Source: Lycorma delicatula
Taxonomy: Eukaryota > Arthropoda > Insecta > Hemiptera > Fulgoridae
Direction of reading: 5' to 3'
Assembly: GCF_047948215.1 (NCBI RefSeq)
Contig: NC_134462.1
Coordinates: 113,287,937-113,351,936, forward strand
Length of the DNA: 64,000 nt
Within the stretch, counting starts at the first letter, position 1. Each line of letters starts with the position of its first letter. The notes beneath the pieces are model-generated. The model searched no databases and had not been told where the DNA came from. It saw nothing but the letters and a program-made list of their open reading frames with translations. The position numbers were made by a program, and so were the translations under genes. Shown one piece after another: positions 1-10,743 of the stretch.

Positions 1-325
1 ACAGCCTCATCCCTTTGACCTTTTAAGTTGAAAATTTAATGGAATTAATGCCCCATATATAGAAGTAATCTGACCAAGTTTGATCAAAATCTGTCCAATT
101 GTTTTGGAGATTTAAGGTGATTTTGAGGCCAACACCAAAAACACAAACACACACATGAGCACACGCACGCGCGTACATAACTTTCGGAAAATCTCCATCC
201 GGTTGTTTGGTTTTCTGGGTTACTTAGGTTTCAAAAGATGAAAACCGCACATGCCCAAATTGGGCCGATTACAATACTTTTCCTTCTATAGCTATAACAC
301 TATCTAGACGGGAAAGTAAAAATAC
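1..325 (+). repeat. Dispersed repeat family C, 3' part (copy C1)
   Basis: This matches the last third of the copies at 13.3 and 27.1 kb. Shared landmarks are the phrase around 'agaagtaatctgacc', the block 'cggaaaatctccatccgg', and the terminal motif 'gacgggaaagtaaaaat'. The copy runs off the window start, so its 5' part is not visible. No coding capacity is seen. The last 50 bases contain an imperfect inverted repeat (tactt...aagta), as in the other copies. The class is unknown; a non-autonomous DNA element is possible. Confidence 0.7.
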
Positions 326-812
326 AAAATTAATTAATGTAAAAAAGAAATGCCTAAATGCACTTAATGTTACATGGAATTAATATAGAAATTACACAGT
401 TTTTATTGCAATTCCATGAATAAAATAAAAAAAAAGGGTTGTGTAAAATTCCCGGATTTCAACAAATTTTTATATCAAATACGTCCAGGTTTTTAAATAT
501 TAATTGCGTAACTATTAAAAATATTTAAAGTACAATTACGAAATATATAAAAATTTGAGTTAAAAAATTTGTGTCCGATTTTTCTTGCTTGATCAAATGA
601 TGTTTTTGTTAATATAATTCCTATCATTATTAATTTGTGGAAAAACAGTTTTCTTTTATTTTTCAAAATCTGATAGCTGATTATTATATCCTAAAAACTA
701 TTTTTGACTTTTGAAGTAGCCTCAAGATATAAGATGAGCGTATAAATAACATATAAGCATAAATCATTTTTAAACAATGATGAAAGGATTACCGATTAAG
801 ATACTTTATATT
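326..812. other. AT-rich spacer, no feature seen
   Basis: Very AT-rich sequence with short homopolymer runs and stop codons in all frames. I see no repeat shared with the rest of the window and no coding signal. Confidence 0.5.
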
Positions 813-1549
813 AAAAAATCTGATGTACACCTTCTTTGTACACTTTTAACTTCTTTGTACACTATTGACTTCTTTGTACACCTATTAAAGTACATATACA
901 CATTTTTTTGCTTAGCTTCATTTAATCTTATTTCATTTGAAAGTGAGATACGATCCTCCAATTCTTTAATAAAAAATTTTTTTTGTAATTATTGAATTAT
1001 TATTTATTGTAATTTTTGTTTTTACAATCAGAGGTTAATAATTATTAATAAATCAATATATTTAAATTAAAAAAAGTTTAAAAAAAGGAAATGAATTCGG
1101 ATTGGATTCGAATCGATGTGCCTTCCCCTTGTAAGAAACAAATATTTTATTAATTAAAATTTCATTTGGCTACAACTCTGGAACCAACAAAAATAAGTAC
1201 CACTTATGATATATAGTTGAAAAGCTCTCAATGAGAGCATATTACTGCATTTAAGAAAAAGTCCAATTTTTTTTGGATTTTGGGCGTTTTTGGACACTTC
1301 TGGTCCAGTCAATTGCAACTCAACCAAAAGGAGAGATGCACAACTTCATGTTAGAACAATCTGAATCCAAAATTTCAACACTCTAAGGCTTATCGTTTTT
1401 GAGTTATGCGAGATAAATACTTACATACGTCACGTCAAAACTAGTCAAAATGGATTCAGGAATGGTCAAAATGGATATTTCCGTTGAAATCTGAAAACCG
1501 AAATTTTTCGAGATCACGATACTTCCTTTTCTTTGTACAAGGAAGTAAA
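813..1549 (-). repeat. Dispersed repeat family B, near full-length (copy B1)
   Basis: Orientation is defined by the copy at 58.9 kb. On the minus strand it begins with the 'acttccttgtac' terminus (seen on plus as acaaggaagta at about 1,535-1,548) and ends at the 'aaaaaatctgat' boundary at 813. Conserved landmarks include 'gttgaaattttggattt'-like and 'tatctcgcataa'-like blocks. The distal end is unusual: a 'cttctttgtacac' unit appears three times in tandem at about 827-880, where other copies have one. There is no coding capacity, so this is a non-autonomous element of about 0.7 kb. Confidence 0.75.
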
Positions 1550-2170
1550 AGTACTTTTTGGTAGGACTGAATATCTAAAAAAGACTGTGAATATTTAATC
1601 ACCACGATCAAAACATAAACGGGAACCATTAGTAAATGTCTATAGCTAACTTGAAGGCGAAAAAATGTCTAATAGCAGCAATTAACTCACCTACATTCCG
1701 CTTTATTCTGGCTAGCACCCTGTCACAACTATCGATTGATGATAATGAAATGAATTATTTACTGTAGCGTTTGAAAAAATACCATGCCTAACCGGGACAC
1801 GAACCTAGAAATTCCAGATGGTGGCAGAGATGCTACCATTCTGCCAGTGAAGTTTTGCATAAATAAATAATATAAACAAAAGAATACGTTTGTACATACT
1901 TTTAGCAACTGTAATGAAATTAAAAAATTAAGTAATGAATGATAATAAGACACTTCAAATTAAATGTTAACATTTCTAAAATACAAAACTTTTCTCAAAC
2001 GGATGTCTAGCATATTGATGCGAAGTAGCGTCTTTATAACAACCAAAACGGTAAAAAGAAAAAAACGGTGTAAAAAAACGAGTTGATTTTATCCTTAGTC
2101 ACTCACTCGCTCACTCTCTCACTCTCTCTCAATCGCCCTTCTCGTTTTCCTATCATCCCTCTCGCTCACT
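1550..2170. other. Unassigned spacer
   Basis: Moderately AT-rich sequence without a supported gene. A short open frame on the minus strand near 1,759-1,953 has no recognisable domain and is probably chance. Confidence 0.4.
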
Positions 2171-2174
2171 ATTC

Positions 2175-2226
2175 ACACACACACACACACACACGGGCGC
2201 GCGCGCGCGCGCACTCACACACAAAC
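2175..2226. repeat. Compound (CA)n-(GC)n microsatellite
   Basis: About nine CA units are followed by a (GC)n run and then more CA. Alternating purine-pyrimidine tracts of this kind can adopt Z-DNA; here it is simply a microsatellite. Confidence 0.9.
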
Positions 2227-2800
2227 GTGATTATTTTCTTTAAAACTGACCGTTTCATTTCTAAGAAAATTACATTTATTATAACAAAATTATAAAATAT
2301 AAAATAGTCTGCTTGGTTGCGCTCAAATAGTCAGAAAATTTTATAAACTTCCATTTTAAAAGTATTAAGGGAAATTTAATTTAAAAATATGTTTTGTTCT
2401 TGTAGTATAATTACTTTACAGTCTAAAACTCACGGTAAGTAAATTACTTCTTTTTTTTTTTAATTCCGATCTCCTTTGAAATCTAATATCTCTCCCTAAC
2501 TTATATATATCGACATCATTCGTTTTCTCATTCAATAATGGAATGTGGAAATGCAATTCAAGTGCTCGTGGTAGTATATAAAAAAAATAAAATTTCTACA
2601 TACTTGTAACTATTATACGTTTCCTTACTTTTCAAAGTAAAATAAATAACTGATAAACATATATATATAAATTATTAAGCACAAAAGTTTTGATTTCTTT
2701 TAAACATAGCAGTACAATGTCTCTTAAACATAAAAAAATAAATTAATTAGTGAATTATTCAACATTAAATTATGATATTTTATTCTTAAAATAAAACTAT
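2227..2800. other. AT-rich spacer
   Basis: AT-rich DNA with short poly-T runs and TA-rich stretches. No gene or shared repeat is recognised. Confidence 0.4.
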
Positions 2801-3065
2801 GGAGGTTGTCTAGTGGTAAACTCGTCGTCGCAAATTAGCTGATTTCAAAGTCGGGAGTTCTAAGGTTCAAATCCTAATAAAGGAGTTGTTGATTTTACAC
2901 AAATTTGGAAACTACATTGTGGCTGCCGGTGTTCTTTTGTGATTGGTTTTAATTAACCATACGCCTCAGGAATAGTCGGCCTGAGTCTCTCAAGACTACC
3001 CGTTTACCGATACATTTACGATTACATTCCAGCCGCTAATGACTTTAATTGTTGATGCGACTACA
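2801..3065 (+). mobile_element. tRNA-derived SINE (copy S1)
   Basis: The head has an A-box-like 'tctagtggtaaactcg' and a B-box-like 'ggttcaaatcc', spaced as in RNA polymerase III type 2 promoters. The tRNA-like part is followed by a body shared with seven other copies in the window, including the 'ccggtgttctt' and 'ggttttaattaacca' blocks. This copy is on the plus strand and diverges in its 3' third. An A-rich tail begins after 3,065. The head does not fold as an intact tRNA (the region between the boxes is too long), so this is a SINE and not a tRNA gene. Confidence 0.75.
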
Positions 3066-3549
3066 AATAAAAAAAGAATTAAAAAAAAGAAATAAAAGTG
3101 AAGAAAAAACTTAGCCTATTTTTTAAATTAAAGCAGAATATAATGTTATCAGACGTTAATAATAATCTAAATTATGTTATCTTTCATATTTTGTAATTAT
3201 TTTGAAGAGCGTTTTATGAGGTGCTATGTTTGTTTTTATCTTCATGGATATGATAACAGATAAGGTAACAAAAAAAGGCCGAAAAATTAAATTTGTGCAA
3301 TAAGGTAATAAAATAAAATGGAATAGATGAACAGAGTGAAAAAATGAAGTAATTATAAGATTGAACGAGAATAGAGGCTTAATCAGAAAAATTCAAAACA
3401 GAAAAGCTTCTTACATTATGAGAGGATAAGGAGATTGATTAAAACGGTGCTAGCAGGATCAGCAGAAAGTGTAAAGAAAAGGAAAAGTAAAAATTATAAA
3501 CAATCTACAAGGAAATGGGAGTTATCACGATCTTAAAAGTTTAGCTGGG
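3066..3549. other. AT-rich spacer
   Basis: A-rich sequence on the plus strand with stops in every frame. It may hold further retroelement remnants, but I could not align it to anything in the window. Confidence 0.35.
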
Positions 3550-4028
3550 TGTTAAGACGTAGGGTTTTTTAAATGACCGTTGGCATCCCTGCTAAATTCT
3601 CACTTTTTTACTCGTTAGCTCAGGTTGGCACCCTGCCAAATGTTAACTTTTTTGCGACTCCTTTTTAAATGAGGAACTTTAAATTTTATTTAAAAGACTT
3701 TTAATTTTTAAAAGTCCTTCGGACAGCTGCACTCGGCTTCGTACGGTTCACACAGCTCCTGACAGCTCACTCGGCTCCACCGACGCAATAAAAGCTGGCT
3801 CGGCACTAGAATAGTCTAGTCTTCTTTCATCCTTCAATGAACCAAAATGTGTCTGTTACGAATGTAGAATTAATTAATATAATAATGTTATATATAGGAA
3901 TTACATTTTCACGATGATAATAAAAATAATTTATATAATAAACGAAGTAAAGACCAGCGAATAATAGAATATTTAAAATAATTTAAACCATACCGAGGTA
4001 TTAAACCAAGGCGTCAAATTATTCGACA
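3550..4028 (+). mobile_element. Solo-LTR-like element, family E (copy E1)
   Basis: It begins TGTTAAGAC and ends TTATTCGACA, the TG...CA termini expected of an LTR. Start and end match the copy at 26,046-26,421 (start 'tgttaagac.yagggtt', end block 'ttattcgaca'). The middle includes a GC-richer segment with 'gcaataaaagctgg', a candidate polyadenylation signal. No internal coding region lies next to it. The five-base flanks (ctggg / ataag) do not match, so recombination or boundary drift is possible. Confidence 0.5.
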
Positions 4029-4869
4029 ATAAGTATAGAGGAGATAGGAGAAAGAACAGGAGATCAGAACGGATAATAAATACCGTATATAGGTCGAAGT
4101 TTTTTACTTAGATTTTCTCCAATAAAATGAGGGGTGGTCGACTTATATGCGGGCCGACTTATTTTTGGTTTCGACCGGGCTTATTTTCGTTTTTATATTA
4201 GTGATGCAAGACTTATTACAGTTTATATTTATAGTAATAAATACCTTCAGTTAATATTATTACCTATTATTAATAATAAAAGTACCTAATTAATGATATA
4301 GGTTGGGTGGATGAGTCTTTGGCCAAAGATTGGCTTAAAACGGTATGGTGTAGAAACTTAGGTTTTAAAAGACAGCGATCCATAATAATAATAATAGATG
4401 CATTCAAGGGTCATTTGACTCTTCAGCGGACTGACGCCAGTTCCCACCCAAAGATTTCGTCGGTCGTAGCAACATAGCGGTTTTTGAACGCTCCGAGCGT
4501 TCATCATTTTGAATGAATATATTACTACATTTTAAATTTAACAGTCAACGTCTATACTATAGAAAACAAAAGGACAATAATCCTTTTGGTGAGAACAACA
4601 TTTTTTTTGTTCGATGGGGGTCATACATTTTAAAACAAAGCATTTTATAACAGTTTTTTTTTTCAATTTTATCCATTTTTCAGAAAATGTCAAAATTTGT
4701 TTGGTACACTCGATCTGTATGTAAGCCGGGAACTTTCAGAATGGCCAAGATATAAGAGTAAAATTTTTACGTAAAAATACTAAGCATAATACGAGTATTA
4801 GAATCTTAAAAAGAAAGAAGTAATAAAGTCAACTTAAAAAGCTTACGAATACTAAAATAAATTCTTTAT
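4029..4869. other. Unassigned spacer with short direct repeat
   Basis: Holds a repeated 'gtcgactta' / 'gccgactta' phrase near 4,137-4,170 and otherwise AT-rich sequence. The 'taccgtatata' block near 4,080 could be a terminus of a decayed DNA transposon, but no second end was found. Confidence 0.3.
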
Positions 4870-4879
4870 CAACTATTTT

Positions 4880-5500
4880 TACCAAATTTTCGAAAAATAC
4901 TTTCGATTGCACGGTGGTATTGAGGGTTAAATTGAATTTTCTTCGCGTTTTGAGGTATGAGGAACACGAAAATATCATTCACTTGAAATGTAATTTTTGT
5001 TATATATTGATAGAGGCATATGTATAAAATATGTGGCGTGAAAATCTCCAAAATTACTGGAGAATTTTCACTGAAATTTAGTTGTGCTGTAGTAGTGTAT
5101 CTGAAGTTGTGCACGTGAAAATCTGATGAAGATTGGTTGAGTATTTCCTGAGTTATGTTCAATTTAGAGTCGAGATCAAATAACATAACCGCAATTTGAG
5201 GTATTTTTTCGGACACATGGTGGGATTGGGAGGGTGAAAATGAATTTCCTATATGTTTTGAAGTAATATGATTACGAAATTAACATTCGTGTATGAAACT
5301 TCATGGCTCGAAAATTTTCAAAATATCATTCAGGTATCAAATATTTGGCTCAAAAAATACTAGATCAATTTTATTGTAATTTAGATATTCTGTGGTATAT
5401 CAGAAATTATGCATGTGAAAATTTAATGAAGATGGGTTGAGTCGTTCTTCAGTTACGCTCGATTCAAGTTCAACAAACAACATAACCTCCCTCAATCTCA
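4880..5500. repeat. Diverged tandem duplication, about 299-bp unit, two copies
   Basis: The block 'gtgaaaatctgatgaag' near 5,116 recurs as 'gtgaaaatttaatgaag' near 5,415. The following stretches (ggttgag...gagtta...caataacataacc-type) stay in register for about 90 bases. The copies are clearly diverged. A minus-strand open frame at 4,869-5,216 lies over the first unit, but the second unit does not keep it open, so it is unlikely to be a gene. Confidence 0.6.
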
Positions 5501-6084
5501 GATTATATTGACTGTATAGTGATGTATTTTTCAAATGCGCTTATGCACGAGTTGAAAGTTGTTGTTTGTGTGTGGGGTCTACTCGTTAATCTAAAATTTA
5601 GATTAAATGCAATAATTACGTTTAGAAAATAAACTGCATTGCAGGATAGACTGAAAACTATGTAGAGCGTTATACTCATCAGTGCGTTTCCGAAATAGTA
5701 AGGGCGTCGGAAACGATAAGTCGGTCTTGCGCATAAGTGCAAGAGATTTTAATTGTTAAATCCAATGCTAGAAGAAAAATATTGTCGCGTGTTCTCGGCT
5801 CGTGTTCGGGTATTGAGATAATTACGAATGAAAATGTTTATATAACTACAATTTATTACTTAAAGAACATAATAAAAAAAAGACAAATCAATAATAAAAC
5901 AAATAAAAATTGTATAGTAATCATAACCACAATAATAATTAGAATAATAGTAATAATAATATTAATAACAAACAATAAACAAAAAACAAAAATCCCAGTA
6001 TAATAATTAAAACAATGACAATAATGGATGGCAAAGTAAACAATAATAACATTAAATGTCAATAACAAACAAACAATCATAAAT
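5500..6084. other. Spacer with a short inverted repeat
   Basis: Near 5,683-5,715 'cgtttccga' faces 'tcggaaacg'. Near 5,535 'gcgcttatgcac' faces 'gcgcataagtgc' at 5,729. This suggests a small foldback element of about 0.2 kb. No gene is supported. Confidence 0.35.
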
Positions 6085-6433
<349 letters not shown>

Positions 6434-6937
6434 TACTTCCTAGAGAAGAGCCAATCCAGCTTGCTCCACGGGGTTATAGTAAAAAGTGACAGTAATCTAA
6501 CCCCTGTTCTGACGGACAGGACAGTTGAGCATAATAGGCCAGACATCGTTCTGACCAAGAAGCAGGAAAAAATCACCTTCCTGATTGATGTCACAATCCC
6601 ATTGTCCACCAACATAGTGAAGAAGTACACGGAAAAACTAGTGAAGTATAGGGATCTTGCAGAACAAGTCAGGGAGATTTGGGACCAGGAGAGCGTAACG
6701 GTGGTCCCGGTGGTTTTGGGCGCGATGGGAGAGATTCCGCGTTCTCTGCATGGTTCATTAAGATCCGTTGGAGCACCAGCAAATCTGTTACGACCAATGC
6801 AGAAGGCTGTGTTGCTGGATACATGCCGCTTGGTCCGTCGGTACATCACAAGCTCGAGCGATAAGATAACGCCTGTTCTTGAGGGGCCACCTGATCGTCA
6901 TCAGATGGAGCTGCAGACGAGGGACAATGGCCGTTAA
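6434..6937 (+). pseudogene. C-terminal fragment of Dong/R4-like ORF (restriction-like endonuclease region)
   Basis: An open frame of about 165 residues with no true start codon; it reads in from the truncation point. The visible motif is TDRTVEHNRPDIVL followed by FLIDVTIP. The PD and the following ID fit the PD-(D/E)XK style active site of restriction-like endonucleases carried at the C-terminus of R2/R4-type elements. Downstream are YTEKLVKYRDL, an acidic-aromatic segment, VVPVVLGAMG and a QKAVLLDTCRLVRRY tail, as in this family. In a full element this nuclease nicks the target DNA. Here the reverse transcriptase and any N-terminal fingers are missing, so the copy cannot act on its own. The frame is uninterrupted, which suggests a fairly young insertion. 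Confidence 0.75.
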
Positions 6938-7112
6938 CATCTGGCAGTTCATAAATTGTTATGTCTGGTATTTTATCTTTCATTCATACATTTTACCCAT
7001 AGTTTTCAATAGTTCATGTTACCATATACAATGCACGTCAGAACAATAGTTATAGCTCCTGCGCCTTGCCTATGGGCCGGCCAGGATGCTTTTTACTGGG
7101 CTTGCCCAAGAG
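6434..7112 (+). mobile_element. Dong/R4-like non-LTR retrotransposon, 5'-truncated, in a TAA repeat
   Basis: Only the 3' end is present: the C-terminal coding part to a stop at 6,935-6,937, then about 175 bases of 3' UTR ending 'cccaagag'. It is flanked on both sides by (TAA)n. The Bombyx Dong element (R4 clade) is known to sit in TAA repeats, and the encoded C-terminus looks like the restriction-like endonuclease of that group. Clade and insertion site therefore agree. Truncation on the 5' side is typical of target-primed reverse transcription. Confidence 0.75.
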
Positions 7113-7142
7113 AATAATAATAATAATAATAATAATAATAAA
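7113..7142. repeat. Downstream (TAA)n segment
   Basis: About ten AAT/TAA units immediately after the Dong-like 3' end. Together with the tract at 6,085-6,433 it brackets the insertion. Confidence 0.9.
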
Positions 7143-7919
7143 CAGAGATTACAAACAAAACAGAATTTAAAGTATTCGTCAGGATTTATTCACAGGTAAC
7201 GAAAACCAGAATTCAGTTCCACTGAAAAAAGACCTAGCATGATCGCTAGTCTTAACTCTTTTAATCACTAGTCTTGAATTAGCAATAGGTATGAAAATTC
7301 TTTCGCTACAATTACCTTTGCTGTTCAAAAACTACCGTAACAGTATATGAATGAAATTTAGTAAATTATCTCTTTCACGTCTTACAGTAACTGAACCATT
7401 TCTTGTTTTCGTGTACAGGAATTACTTACTAGTTGCCTTAGTTGCATCGAACCTGCACTCGAAATTTGCTTCTTTCTGTACTCCTCGCGACTGACATCTC
7501 GCGAACTTTCATCTCGCAGACTCTCATCTAACAGGCTGACATCATAACGTCTAGACTGATTTCGCAGCACTCGTATCGCAGACTCACATTGCAAATTCTC
7601 CTAGTGGATCTGATTTTTAAATAGTCTTCCCCGGAGTATTTATACTCCTATCTTCATTACCTGCCGGACTAGACCCCAGCTGAAGGTGAGAATGGTCGAC
7701 CGAGCCCTTTCGTTCCCATGCATTCCTAACCTTGTTCGATAACTCTTCTCATTGAACAAACATCTGTTTAGGTGTGTCAGTAGGGAATATTATAAAAGAC
7801 GATTGTTAAACGGTCCTATTAACCCCTTTTTGGATTCCTCCCATTATTATATTTTCTACTAATTTCTTGTTAATTGGCAGGAATCCGTTACTCAGGTCCG
7901 TTACACCGGTCTTGTTACA
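7143..7919 (-). mobile_element. LTR-like sequence, minus strand (probable solo LTR)
   Basis: Read on the minus strand it starts TGTAACAAGACCGGTG at 7,919. It then has a GC-richer promoter-like stretch with 'gagtataaatactcc' (TATA-like, near 7,637-7,651) and later 'gtgaataaatcc' (polyadenylation-like, near 7,190). This order (TG start, TATA, AATAAA) is typical of an insect LTR. The 3' boundary against the TAA repeat is not clear. A 70-residue minus frame at 7,382-7,594 lies downstream of the TATA and resembles no family I know. Confidence 0.45.
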
Positions 7920-8239
7920 ATATAACCAACCTACTTCACTTAATTTGGCGTTGATATCGAAATGTCAGCATTAAAATAAGAAAATTTAATAATACAATTT
8001 TATACTTTGGAGAACGAATTTTTGAAGTTATATACATATATTTTTAGATTTATTTTAATTTTTTTTTTTTTAATTTTACGTAAGGTATTAGATAATGCTA
8101 TATAAAAATGCTACTTCTAAATAAAGTAAGCATTCAGATAAAGTTTGATATTAGATCAATATATAACTTCAAACATATAAGAAATCAAATGAAGAGAACG
8201 ATGATAATTAATACTTATCGAACATGAACAACGGATGTT
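7920..8239. other. AT-rich spacer
   Basis: Poly-T rich DNA; nothing recognised. Confidence 0.4.
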
Positions 8240-9260
8240 TGGATCGATGAAATACATATATATATTTTCCTTTTTGATTTTTATCACTTTAGAACTATGT
8301 TCTAATTTCTTTCACTTTTTTCTTCTTACTTGTTTTCCCTCTTCCCAGTACCTCTTCATTTTCTCCGCATGTTGTTCTTTGCGTTCTTCCGACTATTTAA
8401 TTTTCCGATTTTCTTTCCTAATCTTTTCTTCTTGCAAACCATCTAATATCATAATTTTGGTTTTAAAGGTATCTTTACTTTTTATATCTTTTTCTGTAAT
8501 ATTTTAAAATTTTAAGTCCTTTTTAACTTCTTTAATTAAGTTTCTATTTTCCTATTATAGAAGTCAGAAATTTGCTTAGTTAATCTGTTTTTACTCATTC
8601 TATGACAATGTGACCCCATAGAATATCAATCTTTGTTTTTAATTGTGTCCTTTACTTTTTTTTAATATTTCATTGTTGTTTCTATGTTTGAATGTGTTTC
8701 TATCCTTTCCGAGATCTAATAATCTTTTAAGTATCCCCCGTCTTTTCTTCATTTTCCATATTTGTATTCATGTTAAACATTTTAATGTTAAACGCTTTGA
8801 TTTTATTACCGAATTATAATGTCTGATTTTCAGGTTATTTGATAAGCATTTTTTATTGTATGAATTTTTTATTATTCCATGATCTTTTCTATTTTTTAAA
8901 TTCTACCTCTTGTTGTTCATTTTTCTAATCCTAGTTACTATATAAATTCACCCAGACAGCTGAATTTTTTGACTATTTTTATTTTCCGTGTTTCTTTTTT
9001 TAATTTCCTATTTTTAATGTTTGTTATCACTTTTATTTTTTATCCTGATATTTTTAGTCCTCTTTCACTACCTATTGTATGTAAAATGTTAATTTGTGCT
9101 TGTTCCGATTCCACAGTTTCTAAAAATATTGCAAGTTCATCTGGGAAAGCTAAACAATTGATTATAATTCCATTTTTTGTTCTTAATATTATTCGTCTGA
9201 AATTTTATTTATTTTGCACTAATTCTTTCAATCAATTTATTTGATTTTTTCGTATTAAAA
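8240..9260 (-). pseudogene. Decayed LINE reverse transcriptase, C-terminal half
   Basis: The plus strand is strikingly T-rich, which gives hydrophobic-looking frames; the real signal is on the minus strand. From about 9,250 downward, the minus strand reads a finger/palm-like block with FPDELAIFLETVESEQAQI. The FPDE occupies the place of the catalytic FADD/YADD motif. Then come INILHTIGSERGLKI, a short KIKV stretch, and KFSCLGEFI, equivalent to the usual 'YLGE' after the palm. Further down, fragments such as DILWGHIVIE and a lysine/glutamate-rich end (EERKEQHAEKMKRYWEE in one frame) fit the C-terminal tail of LINE RT proteins. Many stops and frameshifts make it non-functional. Confidence 0.6.
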
Positions 9261-9607
9261 TACAAATAATTAAGATGAAAATTTTCCTCACGTTTCTTTA
9301 CGCTATGAAAATTCAATTCTAAGTACAATAAATTAATCAAACGTATCTTCGATTCATTTTTATGTAGACGATGAAATTTTACTTTAGAAAAATCTTATAC
9401 TGAAGCTAACAAAAATTACTATTCAAAAACTTAATATTACTAAAAAAATCTCCTCCACAAAATAAAAAAATAGAATTTTCAAGATAGGTGCATTTGAATT
9501 TTTGTAACGTTAAATTTTAGTACGGCATGAATAGACCTATATATATATTTTGTTTATTTCTCTAATGAGTACATTGCAATCTGTTAAACTAGTGAACCTT
9601 AAGCAAC
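9261..9607. other. AT-rich spacer
   Basis: No gene or shared repeat seen. Confidence 0.4.
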
Positions 9608-9848
9608 CCCCTCCACAACCTAATGAGATGAGAATGATATGTATGACGTGTGGTCTTATACAAACTCAGGCCGACCATATCTGAGACGTGTGGTTAATTT
9701 AACTCCGACCACCAAAGTAAACCGGTATCCACTGTCTAGTATTCAGTTCAAATCTGTATAAAAAAACTAGATTTTACTAGGATTCGAACCTCAGAACCTT
9801 CGACTTTGAAAATCGACTGATTTGCGATGATGTAACCAGCCTGGTGGG
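9608..9848 (-). mobile_element. tRNA-derived SINE (copy S2)
   Basis: Minus-strand copy. The complement of the B box is seen as 'ggattcgaacctcag' and the body as 'gtgtggttaatttaa' and 'accggtatccac'. The A-box region 'accagcctggtgggc' closes the right edge. The 3' tail (left edge) is shortened compared with copies S3 and S6. Confidence 0.75.
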
Positions 9849-10743
9849 CAATTAGTAAATATAAAAAAATTTAAAAAAATTCTTGTACGGGATCAATTTG
9901 ATATATTTTAATAAAGTTCATTAAAACTTACATGAAAAATAAAATTAATCCACTCTTATCTAAAAATTTTAATTATTTTCAATAAGTATAAATAATAATA
10001 TAAAATCCAAAGTTAATTAACTGTTATTTTTTTTTATAACGGCAACATTGAAGACATGAAAAGTAAGCATTTTACAGATCAGCATATTACCCGTACTAAG
10101 GTAAAGTAAAGTGATTTTATATCTCATAAAATTTAATTAAAGTATAGAGTGCAGTGTGTAGCCTATATATGCAACCTAATGGAAGATTTTCTTTGTTTTA
10201 GTTTATAAACTTTTTAAAATGTAACTAAACTACCATTTTTATGTAAATGAAATTTTCACTCGGAAGACTATTTTATTGTTATTATCACTATAATAAAAAT
10301 AATAATTTTAAAGAGTTCATTTTATAATATTAAAATAATTTTAATAAAATAAGGTTACGAGATGAATCGAGATTAAATAATAATTTATTTTTTTACAAAG
10401 AAGTAACTATATAACCGTATAACTACACGAAACTAATTTATTATTAAAACGTCCTTGAAAGTACCTACTTTATTTCTTTTTGAAAATAAGTCACTTTAAT
10501 TATGTATAATGAAATTTTATTCTTAGAAACAAGAACGTGAGGGTTGTGTCAGCAAAAATTTCTCTTAGTTGAAATAAGGTTTTTTTTTTATTAATCGTGT
10601 AGTTATAGCTGTATAAATAGTGTATTCAGAAAGCTGCTGTACGCTGGAATTATGGAAGTGTAATGACTAAACTTTCTTAATTACTACTTTGTATTTTTAT
10701 TTCATTATTTTATAGAAACGGATATTAAAATAACTGCAATAGT
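9849..10743. other. AT-rich spacer
   Basis: About 0.9 kb of AT-rich sequence with no open frame of interest and no repeat that I could pair. Confidence 0.4.

Noticed and set aside
2801..2880. tRNA gene
   Set aside because: A and B boxes are present, but the spacing and lack of cloverleaf stems, together with a shared 3' body in eight loci, show a SINE head.
8235..9244. Hydrophobic plus-strand frames that look like membrane proteins
   Set aside because: T-rich antisense of an A-rich LINE relic; the minus strand carries recognisable RT motifs.
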